A program made the translations under genes and the position numbers. Under the pieces are notes generated by a model. The model saw nothing but the letters and a program-made list of their open reading frames with translations, had not been told where the DNA came from and did not search any database. From NCBI GenBank assembly GCA_016699165.1, contig CP064963.1, positions 4,898,001-4,962,000 on the forward strand: a stretch of 64,000 nt of DNA, written 5' to 3'. Positions 33,910 to 41,503 of the stretch are shown here, piece after piece. The DNA comes from Candidatus Melainabacteria bacterium (GTDB lineage Bacteria > Cyanobacteriota > Vampirovibrionia > Obscuribacterales > Obscuribacteraceae). Numbering within the stretch: the first letter of the stretch is position 1; every line of letters starts with the position of its first letter.

Positions 33910-34504
33910 GATAGAAGTTGATCTGGTAAACATAGACGGCGGTAACAAAGGAAGCGTGTTGCGCTTGCTTGAGCGTCTGAATGTCAGTGTTAACGAAGTT
34001 GGTTTTGATAATTTACCCAAAGGAAATAGACCCCTTATATTGCCGGGTGTAGGCGCTTTTGGTGCGGTGATGCAATCTATTGAGAAGGGCGGACTGAGCC
34101 AGTGTGTATCGCAATTAGTAAAATCTGGCACGCCTTATCTTGGTATTTGTGTGGGAATGCAGATTCTTTTTGATGGAAGCGAGGAGACACCAGGTGTAAA
34201 CGGTCTTGGTCTGGTACCAGGGTCGGTGGTGCGTTTTTTAAAGGGCAAAGTTCCACAAATTGGCTGGAACAAGCTAGATAATTTGCAGAACAATGGCTAT
34301 GAGCCTGGATACGCTTATTTCGTTAACTCTTACTACGCAGTTCCTACTAATTCATCTGATACTTTATATTCGGCCGATTATTACGAGCGTTTTTGTGCAG
34401 CAGTGCAGCGCGATAACATTACTGGCTTTCAGTTTCACCCAGAAAAAAGTGGTGCCTTTGGACAAAAACTTATGCAAAGGTGGCTTTTTGATGTCAGCAA
34501 ATAA
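33899..34504 (+). CDS. hisH: Imidazole glycerol phosphate synthase, glutaminase subunit
   Basis: Supplies ammonia from glutamine to HisF. The ATG at 33899 (MKTEIEVDLVNIDGG) is chosen over the longer open frame. The nucleophile cysteine is in YLGICVGMQILFDGSEE, and the His-Pro-Glu of the triad is in FQFHPEKSG. About 201 residues, normal. It overlaps hisB by 11 bases and hisF by 14 bases. Confidence 0.93.
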   Translation: MKTEIEVDLVNIDGGNKGSVLRLLERLNVSVNEVGFDNLPKGNRPLILPGVGAFGAVMQSIEKGGLSQCVSQLVKSGTPYLGICVGMQILFDGSEETPGVNGLGLVPGSVVRFLKGKVPQIGWNKLDNLQNNGYEPGYAYFVNSYYAVPTNSSDTLYSADYYERFCAAVQRDNITGFQFHPEKSGAFGQKLMQRWLFDVSK

Positions 34505-35264
34505 TCTTTGTAAAAGAATTATCCCTTGTTTAGATGTGGCCAACGGTCGCACAGTGAAAGGCATTAATTTTACTGGTCTGCGCGATATGGGCGACCCTAT
34601 TGAATTGGGTGCAGCGTACGAAAAGCAAGGTGCCGATGAACTAGTCTTTTTAGATATCACAGCCTCGCACGAGAAGCGCTCTACCATGCTTGAATGGGTA
34701 AAAGATGTAGCTAAAAATCTATCTATTCCATTCACTGTAGGCGGTGGCGTCAATACAATCGACGATGTGCAAGCCTTGCTTCAAGCTGGTGCTGACAAAG
34801 TATCGGTCAATACTCAAGCAGTTAAAAATCCAAAGCTCATTACTGATATTAAAATCAAATTCGGCTCGCAATGTTGTGTCGTAGCCATAGATGCTAAGCG
34901 CAATTCAGACGGCGTAGCGGAAGTCTTAATTAAGGGCGGACGTGAGAACACAGGCATGAATGCATACGATTGGGCTACTAAGTGCGTGGAGCTTGGAGCG
35001 GGCGAGATATTGCTTACTTCTTGGGATAAAGACGGAACTCAATCTGGGTTCGATTTAGAGCTGGTCAAATACTTTTCCGAAAACTTGCCTGTGCCAATCA
35101 TCGCATCTGGTGGCGCCAAAAATAGCCAGAGCTTTGTTGATGTGTTCAAACTAGCTTTTGCCGATGCAGCACTTGCTGCCACTATTTTTCACGATGGCTC
35201 GCATACAGTGGGCGAAATCAAAAATATACTCAATCAAGAGGGAGTGCAGGTGCGCATATGTTAG
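34491..35264 (+). CDS. hisF: Imidazole glycerol phosphate synthase, cyclase subunit
   Basis: Forms imidazole glycerol phosphate with HisH. The ATG at 34491 begins MSANNLCKRIIPCLDV; the catalytic aspartates are in PCLDV and VAIDAKR. A 257-residue TIM barrel. The start lies inside the hisH end, and the stop overlaps the hisA-IE start by 7 bases, so expression is tightly coupled. Confidence 0.93.
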   Translation: MSANNLCKRIIPCLDVANGRTVKGINFTGLRDMGDPIELGAAYEKQGADELVFLDITASHEKRSTMLEWVKDVAKNLSIPFTVGGGVNTIDDVQALLQAGADKVSVNTQAVKNPKLITDIKIKFGSQCCVVAIDAKRNSDGVAEVLIKGGRENTGMNAYDWATKCVELGAGEILLTSWDKDGTQSGFDLELVKYFSENLPVPIIASGGAKNSQSFVDVFKLAFADAALAATIFHDGSHTVGEIKNILNQEGVQVRIC

Positions 35265-36493
35265 TGGCAAGCATAGACATTATTAATGGCAAAGCAGTTC
35301 AGTTGCGTCAGGGCAAAGAATTTGTTTTGGAAGCTGAATTAAGTCCACTGGAGCTTGCACGAAAGTTCAATAAATATGGCGAAGTGGCTGTAATTGATCT
35401 GGACGCAGCCATGGGCAAAGGTGAAAACAAAGCCTTAATAAAGGAAATTTGTCAGATTTGCGATGCGCGCGTTGGTGGTGGCATTAGAGATGTCGAAACT
35501 GCTCAGGAATATTTGCGAGCTGGTGCAAGCCAAATAATAATTGGAACCAGAGCAGAACCTGAGCTTTTAAAACAATTGCCTCAGAATAAAGTAATGGTGG
35601 CACTCGATCACAAAGATGGCAAAGTAGTCGACAAAGGCTGGACTAATACCACTAGTGAGTCTGTGCTTGAGCGAGCCAAGCGACTGGCGCCTTATTGCAA
35701 TAGTTTTTTGAGCACATATGTCGAAGCCGAAGGTGGTCTTGGTGGCATGGACATTGAAGCGGTGAAACAATTGCGAGATAGTCTGGATAAACCGCTCACT
35801 GTGGCTGGTGGCGTTGCTAATACAGAAGAAGTGATAGAGCTAAGTCGAAATAATATTGACGTCCAGGTCGGCATGGCATTGTATACAGGACGCATTGACC
35901 TTGGCAAGGCATTAATAGAATGTCTTAAATTTGCACCAGATGGACTGATACCAACAGTGGTTCAAGACCAGAATCAAAAATTAGTGATGCTTGCATATAG
36001 CTCAAAAGAGTCGCTTGAAAAAGCTTTGGAATCTGGCAAAGGCATCTATTTTAGTCGTTCTCGTCAAGAACTCTGGGAGAAGGGTGCAACATCTGGTAAT
36101 ACCCAGACCCTTTTATCTTGTCGCACTGATTGTGATAAAGATAGTCTTGTATTTACAGTCATTCAAGAAGGCGTTGCTTGCCACGACGGCAGTTATAGCT
36201 GTTTTACCCGAAATCAGACCGCGCCCAGTTTTTCTTTGCCAGTTTTGTTTGAAAAAATAAAAGAGCGCAAAAAAGAGATGCCAGAAAAGTCTTACACGAC
36301 CAAGTTACTGAAAAATAGAAAACTATTACTTGAAAAGATATCGGAAGAATGCGGTGAAGTGATGAATTACACTTCGCGCCAGAATTTGCAGTGGGAAATA
36401 GGCGACTTGCTTTATTTCGTCAGTGTTCTTGCAGTCGACGAAGGACTGAGCTGGAAACAAATTGAAGGTGAGTTGTCTGGGAGAGCCAAATAA
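35258..36493 (+). CDS. hisA: HisA-HisI-HisE trifunctional fusion
   Basis: Residues 1-225 are the HisA isomerase: a TIM barrel with Asp7 in ASIDIINGKAV, Asp117 in VALDHKDGKV and the second-half loop STYVEAEGGLGGMD. Residues about 227-320 are HisI (phosphoribosyl-AMP cyclohydrolase): KLVMLAYSS, YFSRSRQELWEKG and the zinc/metal segment TDCDKDSL with GVACHDGSYSCF; the usual SGH reads SGN (279-281). Residues about 328-411 are HisE (phosphoribosyl-ATP pyrophosphatase): KISEECGEVMNY and EIGDLLYFVSVL. Together these catalyse steps 2, 3 and 4 in one chain. HisIE fusions are common; addition of HisA at the N-terminus is not one I know well. Confidence 0.85.
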   Translation: MLVASIDIINGKAVQLRQGKEFVLEAELSPLELARKFNKYGEVAVIDLDAAMGKGENKALIKEICQICDARVGGGIRDVETAQEYLRAGASQIIIGTRAEPELLKQLPQNKVMVALDHKDGKVVDKGWTNTTSESVLERAKRLAPYCNSFLSTYVEAEGGLGGMDIEAVKQLRDSLDKPLTVAGGVANTEEVIELSRNNIDVQVGMALYTGRIDLGKALIECLKFAPDGLIPTVVQDQNQKLVMLAYSSKESLEKALESGKGIYFSRSRQELWEKGATSGNTQTLLSCRTDCDKDSLVFTVIQEGVACHDGSYSCFTRNQTAPSFSLPVLFEKIKERKKEMPEKSYTTKLLKNRKLLLEKISEECGEVMNYTSRQNLQWEIGDLLYFVSVLAVDEGLSWKQIEGELSGRAK

Positions 36494-36494
36494 A

Positions 36495-37751
36495 ATGATC
36501 CCAATTCTATATGGCGACGAAGCTCTGAATTTCAAACCCATTCACGACGAGGCAAACGAGTCTGAAATTGAAAATCGAGTGAAGGAGATAATTGCTTCAG
36601 TTCGCAAAGACAAAGACCAAGCGCTCAAGAACTGGGCAAAAAAGCTCAATGATAAAGTGACCGATAACTGGCTTTTGGGTCTTGAATCTATAGATGCAGC
36701 TTGTATGCGACTGCCTCAAGAATCTAAAGATGTTCTTGAAATCGCAGCTAATAGAATTCAAAAATATGCCAGTGCCGTCATGAGTTTAATAAAGCCTGTC
36801 ACGGTGGACAATGAGACTTTCCAAACTGGAATGGACTTCAAGCCTGTACAAAGAGTGGCTTGTTACGTGCCATCAGGACGATATCCATTGCCTTCTACTG
36901 CGCTCATGACAGCCATGACTGCGCGTGTGGCAGGGGTGAAAGAGATTTGTATCTGTACGCCTTCTGTATGCGACGAAATTATCTATGCTGCCACCTTATG
37001 CGGTGTGAGTGAAATTTATCAAATAGGCGGGGCGCAGGCAGCCGCTGCTGTCGCATTTGGAACAGAATCGGTGAAGCGCGCAGACATGCTTGTGGGTCCA
37101 GGCAATGCTTATGTCACAGAAGCCAAGAGACAATTGCAAGGACAAATAGGCATAGATATGCTGGCAGGACCAAGTGAAATTGCCATCATCGCCGATTGTG
37201 GCGCTAAACCAAAGTGGCTTGCACTTGATTTATTATCGCAGGCAGAGCACGATCCTGGTGCAAGGGCGTATTTATTCACTGATAATAAAGATATTGCCGA
37301 AGCGACTGCCAAAGAAATTACAGCTAACCTGGATACACTGGATTTGCCTGATTTCGTGCGTGATTCAGTTAAGTACAATGCAATTCTCGTTTTGCCGTCT
37401 TTATCTAAGTGCGTCGACAAAGCAAATGAGTTGGCACCAGAACATTTACAGCTACAGGTCAAAGATCCAGAGAGTTTGAAATCTGGCCTGTTGAACTATG
37501 GTGCTCTATTCATGGGCTATTATGCAACGGTTCCGCATGGTGATTATATGTCTGGACCAAATCACACCCTCCCCACAGGTGGTGCTGCAAGGTATTCAGG
37601 TGCGCTTAATCCGCTTGTGTTTTTACGTGCACAGTCTTGGATGAAATCGAGCGACAAAGCAGATCATTTGGGCCGAGAAACAGCACAGTTTGCCAGATTA
37701 GAGGGACTAACTGCACATGCTGCTGCTGCTGAGTGCAGAATCGGTAACTAG
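36495..37751 (+). CDS. hisD: Histidinol dehydrogenase
   Basis: Oxidises histidinol to histidine in two NAD-dependent steps. The ATG at 36495 is 1 base after the preceding stop; the open frame extends back to 36462. Characteristic segments are YVPSGRYPLPSTALM, IGGAQAAAAVAFGT, MLAGPSEIAIIAD and the zinc-site region QAEHDPGA and NHTLPTGGAARYSG. 418 residues, normal length. Last gene of the his operon; its 3' end overlaps that of bshA by 45 bases. Confidence 0.92.
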   Translation: MIPILYGDEALNFKPIHDEANESEIENRVKEIIASVRKDKDQALKNWAKKLNDKVTDNWLLGLESIDAACMRLPQESKDVLEIAANRIQKYASAVMSLIKPVTVDNETFQTGMDFKPVQRVACYVPSGRYPLPSTALMTAMTARVAGVKEICICTPSVCDEIIYAATLCGVSEIYQIGGAQAAAAVAFGTESVKRADMLVGPGNAYVTEAKRQLQGQIGIDMLAGPSEIAIIADCGAKPKWLALDLLSQAEHDPGARAYLFTDNKDIAEATAKEITANLDTLDLPDFVRDSVKYNAILVLPSLSKCVDKANELAPEHLQLQVKDPESLKSGLLNYGALFMGYYATVPHGDYMSGPNHTLPTGGAARYSGALNPLVFLRAQSWMKSSDKADHLGRETAQFARLEGLTAHAAAAECRIGN

Positions 37752-38891
37752 TTTCTTTTCTATAAGACTGTAATAAAGATCTTCGTATTGTGGAATCAAA
37801 ATATTGGCGGAGAATCTTGCCCTAGCGTCTATGGCTGCTGCATCACCCAATTCTTTGCGAAGTTTGCTGTCTTGAATAAGTGATTCAAGCGCTTTAGTCA
37901 GCGCCTCCACATCTGCTTTGGGTACAAGAAGTCCGGTTTCATTGTTTTTTACAACTTCTGGAATGCCACCAACATTGGTGGAGACACTGGGACAATTGAA
38001 CAGCATGCCTTCTAAAATACTGAGACAAAAACTTTCTGTATCAGAAGTGTACAAAGCAAGGTCTGCAGCTTGAAGATAATTCTCGATTTGCAATACGTTT
38101 TCACGCACCACCACATTGTCGGTTAATCCCAAACTCTGGACGTCTTTGTGGAATGGAGTAAAGTCGTTTCCTGCAATTACAACAAGTTTGAATTTTTTCC
38201 GATCTTTTAGTGCGGCTACTGCTTTGAGCAATAAATCGAATCGTTTGACCGGACGCAGGTTTGAGGCATGAATAATCATCACTTCATCGTCTTTGATGCC
38301 AAGTTCTTGTCTCACTTCAGACTTTGATCTTGTAGGTTTTGGCAAGTCGGAGAAATTATAAATGACTCTGATATCGCCTTTAAATCCAATTACTCGTGCT
38401 GTTTCTGTTTTGAGAAATTCTGACACGGCAGTAACTACATCTGATTGTTGTAGTGCATGCAAAATCGCAGGTCCATAACCTGGATCTGCTCCAAGAAGCG
38501 TAGTGTCAGTTCCGTGCAAAGTAGTCACCACTTTTGGTTGCTTATCTTCAGGCAGCATACATTGAGCAAGAATGGCAGCTGTAGCGTGTGGAACTGCATA
38601 GTGCACATGCAAAATATCCAGGTTGTATTTGCAGCTTACTTTGGCCATTTCGACAGAAAGTGGCAGAGTGTAATCTGGATATTTGAATAGTCCATAACTG
38701 TTTATATGTACTTTGTGAAAATAAATATTTTTAGCCTGCTCGGGCAAACGAAATGGTCGGTCGTATGAAATAAAATGCATTTCGTGACCGCGCTTAGCAA
38801 GCTCGATTCCAAGCTCTGTTGCCACCACACCACTTCCACCAACCGTGGGGTAGCAAGTGATACCTATTCTAAGAGGGCGTTTCTTATCCAT
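37707..38891 (-). CDS. bshA: N-acetylglucosaminyl-malate synthase
   Basis: First enzyme of bacillithiol synthesis, a GT4 glycosyltransferase joining GlcNAc to L-malate. The ATG at 38891 has GGAG 7 bases upstream and gives MDKKRPLRIGITCYPTV. Family-typical motifs are CYPTVGGSGVVATELG, HVHYAVPHATAA, THLHGTDTTLLG-like TTLHGTDTTLL and the donor site SFCLSILEGML. 394 residues, normal length. It overlaps the upstream BshC-like gene by 8 bases. Confidence 0.88.
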   Translation of the reverse strand: MDKKRPLRIGITCYPTVGGSGVVATELGIELAKRGHEMHFISYDRPFRLPEQAKNIYFHKVHINSYGLFKYPDYTLPLSVEMAKVSCKYNLDILHVHYAVPHATAAILAQCMLPEDKQPKVVTTLHGTDTTLLGADPGYGPAILHALQQSDVVTAVSEFLKTETARVIGFKGDIRVIYNFSDLPKPTRSKSEVRQELGIKDDEVMIIHASNLRPVKRFDLLLKAVAALKDRKKFKLVVIAGNDFTPFHKDVQSLGLTDNVVVRENVLQIENYLQAADLALYTSDTESFCLSILEGMLFNCPSVSTNVGGIPEVVKNNETGLLVPKADVEALTKALESLIQDSKLRKELGDAAAIDARARFSANILIPQYEDLYYSLIEKKLVTDSALSSSSMCS

Positions 38892-39669
38892 TTTGTGCTC
38901 CATCTAGGTTGGTATAGGCTTCATCTACTCGGTCTATCTCGTCGCGTGTTACATATTCTATTTCTGGTGCGTCTTGCTTGCGAATATAATTTTGCTCGCC
39001 TGCGCCAGACACATAGTGCGTGCATTTAATTACAGATTGCATCCAGCCTAAACGAGAGTCTCGTGTTGGACTGATTTGCTCTTTTGAATAAGTAGTCATG
39101 GGCAATTTTAAAAACTTGTCGCCACCTTCGTGCAATGTAAAATGATCCCCTGCAAATCTTGCACGCACAATTTCGCCATCGTGCTCAATATCGACATAGA
39201 ATTCTTTTATATCGCAAGCTTCTCTGCGAAACTCGGCACTGCTTGATTTTAATACTTTGATACCATTCAGAAATCCCATTAGTCGATACATTTCAAGACA
39301 AAAATCAGAGACGATGTTTGTGGTGACACTCTTGAATAAATCTATTTGGGGATGATCCAGATAATTGGGCAATTGCAAAATAGTTTTTTCGTGCCAGCCC
39401 GACTCGATGCGCTTTAAGTAAAGTGGCGAAAATTTGCGCTGAGTTTTATTTTCGAAAGTAAAATTGAGCTTGGCTTCTTCGTTTGTCGTTCGATGTCTGA
39501 GGATAGTTCTAGTCTCGCGTGGGTCGTGGTCACTATCGTGATAGAAGAAAACTATTTCGCCGCCAATTTGTGCTTGTAGCTTACGAGCAGCAGTAATTTT
39601 TGCCACCAGAAATCGCTTGGGAAAAAATCCGCAAGGCTGTTGTCCAAAACATATTATAGGTGAGCTCAT
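38884..39669 (-). CDS. Compact BshC-like protein (bacillithiol synthase family)
   Basis: BshC, the putative cysteine-adding enzyme of bacillithiol synthesis, is normally about 540 residues; this protein has 261. It keeps the family landmarks: GQQPCGFF (9-16) for GQQAGLL, FFYHDSDHDPRE (41-52) for FWVAGEDHDLDE, and THYVSGAGEQNYI near the C-terminus for FIAGPGEINYW. The long coiled-coil C-terminal region is missing and the N-terminal arm is absent. It sits between the symporter and bshA with overlaps on both sides. It could be a minimal BshC or a derived enzyme using another thiol donor. Confidence 0.65.
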   Translation of the reverse strand: MSSPIICFGQQPCGFFPKRFLVAKITAARKLQAQIGGEIVFFYHDSDHDPRETRTILRHRTTNEEAKLNFTFENKTQRKFSPLYLKRIESGWHEKTILQLPNYLDHPQIDLFKSVTTNIVSDFCLEMYRLMGFLNGIKVLKSSSAEFRREACDIKEFYVDIEHDGEIVRARFAGDHFTLHEGGDKFLKLPMTTYSKEQISPTRDSRLGWMQSVIKCTHYVSGAGEQNYIRKQDAPEIEYVTRDEIDRVDEAYTNLDGAQNG

Positions 39670-41348
39670 GCGGCAGTCTTCCCAGTTGATTTTTGACTAT
39701 TAATAAAATGCTGAAGTAAAAGACTCAAAATTACACATGTGGTACATCCAATTAGGGGGAACCACAAATAAGAGATAGAGCTAGATAAATACATTGCAAA
39801 TATAAGCAATTGTGCCACAATGGCCGACCAGAAGACGGCTGTACCACCCACTTTCTTGAGAAAGAACGCCACCAAAAACAGTGCTAATAATACTCCATAA
39901 AATATAGAGCCAAGGATATTAACAGCTTGAATGAGATTTTCAGAAAAGTTAGCTACCAGTGCGATCATGATAGCAACAAGCCCCCACCCAAATGTGAACC
40001 ATCGCGTGGCTTTTAGACATTGAAAATCGGTTGCACTAGAATTAATTTTAATACGATAAAAGTCAATAGTGGTGCTGGCACCAAGTGCGTTTAACTCTGC
40101 TGCTTTGGATGAAAGCGCTGCTAAAAAGAATGATGTTACGAGTAAACCAATGACACCATGTGGAAGTTCTTTCAAAATAAAAGTGATAAAGACATAGTCT
40201 GCATCATTTGTTTTGGTTGGTTTTTTCTGCCCGGCAAGTTCTTTTGTGGCTGTCAGACGAATGCGCTCAGATTCTAAGTGAGCTGCTTTTGCCTGGTCGA
40301 AAGCAATATTGCTTGCCGACACATCGCCTTTATGTCTTGCTTGCACCCACGATTCTAAATACCTTTTCTTTTGTAAGTGCGTTTTACTGAATTCTTCTTG
40401 ATAAGTCGGCAGATTCTTTGCCACTCTTGAGTCGAAAAATAGAGGTGGCTCTTTGAATTGATAAAACACAAACATGAGCACGCCAGTCATTAGAATGCAA
40501 AACTGCATCGGGATTTTGCAGATGGCATTAAACAAGAGACCAAGCCGACTTTCACGTATAGACGAGCCCGAAATATATCTTTGAACCTGCGATTGATCCG
40601 CTCCAAAATAAGATAACATCAAGAATGTGCCACCAAATAATCCTGACCAGAGTGTATAGCGCTCATTTATATCAGTAGATAAGTTCACTGCTTTGAGCTT
40701 GCCAAAACCTCCTGCTACGTGCATGGCATCTGTAAATGAAAGATCTGGTGGAAGTTTGGCTATAAGCAGACTGGCAGCCGTCAGCATGCCAATAAAAATA
40801 ACTGCTAGTTGATACTTTTGAGTTACTGTTACCGCGTCTGTGCCACCAAGCATTGTGTATAGTGTTACTACTAATCCACAACTAATGATAGTGGTCTGAA
40901 GCGACCAGCCAAATACTGTAGATAGAACAATTGCTGGTGCATATATAGTGAGACCGGCTCCGATACCTCGTTGTAATAAAAATAATACTGCGCCAAGCAA
41001 TCGCGTTTTGCCATCGAATCTTTTCTCTAAATATTCGTAGGCGGTGTATACATTTAACTTGTGATAAATCGGTAGGAAAAACATCGATATTAAAATCAAC
41101 GCAAGCGGAACACCAAAATAAATTTGCAGAAAGCCAAGCCCGCTCAAATAACCTTGTCCAGGCGTAGACAGAAAAGTAATTGCGCTTGCTTGAGTAGCCA
41201 TCACAGATAAGCCGATTGCCCACCAGGGTGTTTGACCAGCGCCTTTCAAGTAACTCGATAAACTATCGCGTTTTCTAGTTTGCCAGATGCCAAACGCTGT
41301 GATACTAAATATAGTTATTAAAAGTACGGCAATGTCGAGTTCGTTCAT
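39666..41348 (-). CDS. Sodium:solute symporter family protein
   Basis: The ATG at 41348 (MNELDIAVLLITIF) overlaps the stop of the upstream small gene as ATGA. The 560-residue protein has about 13-14 membrane helices of the SSS/SGLT family: WWAIGLSVMATQASAITFLS, and GGTDAVTVTQKYQ in the fifth helix. A roughly 90-residue soluble insertion (about 300-395, from FYQFKEPPLFFDS) lies in the middle. Substrate unknown. Its stop overlaps the BshC-like start by 4 bases. Such transporters accompany bacillithiol genes in some other phyla (recollection). Confidence 0.85.
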   Translation of the reverse strand: MNELDIAVLLITIFSITAFGIWQTRKRDSLSSYLKGAGQTPWWAIGLSVMATQASAITFLSTPGQGYLSGLGFLQIYFGVPLALILISMFFLPIYHKLNVYTAYEYLEKRFDGKTRLLGAVLFLLQRGIGAGLTIYAPAIVLSTVFGWSLQTTIISCGLVVTLYTMLGGTDAVTVTQKYQLAVIFIGMLTAASLLIAKLPPDLSFTDAMHVAGGFGKLKAVNLSTDINERYTLWSGLFGGTFLMLSYFGADQSQVQRYISGSSIRESRLGLLFNAICKIPMQFCILMTGVLMFVFYQFKEPPLFFDSRVAKNLPTYQEEFSKTHLQKKRYLESWVQARHKGDVSASNIAFDQAKAAHLESERIRLTATKELAGQKKPTKTNDADYVFITFILKELPHGVIGLLVTSFFLAALSSKAAELNALGASTTIDFYRIKINSSATDFQCLKATRWFTFGWGLVAIMIALVANFSENLIQAVNILGSIFYGVLLALFLVAFFLKKVGGTAVFWSAIVAQLLIFAMYLSSSISYLWFPLIGCTTCVILSLLLQHFINSQKSTGKTAA

Positions 41349-41503
41349 TGCCCGACGTTTCCAAGCAAGACTAATAATGTAAGCCAAAGAGCGAAGCTAC
41401 AAGCTACAAGAATGTAAGCATTTTTCCAGCTTTTAGGCCATGGCAATCCGGTCGTGTTATCTTCAATCGTTTTTTCTATTTTGTCTATTTTGTCTTCTGT
41501 CAT
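41345..41503 (-). CDS. Small membrane protein (52 residues)
   Basis: Between the PIG-L and symporter genes, ATG at 41503 overlaps the PIG-L stop, and its own TGA overlaps the symporter ATG. It encodes a Lys/Asp/Glu-rich N-terminus (MTEDKIDKIEKTIEDN) then WPKSWKNAYILVACSFALW and a single membrane helix to the end. The coding character and the coupling on both sides make it a real gene. It may be a subunit or assembly factor of the symporter. Confidence 0.72.
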   Translation of the reverse strand: MTEDKIDKIEKTIEDNTTGLPWPKSWKNAYILVACSFALWLTLLVLLGNVGQ

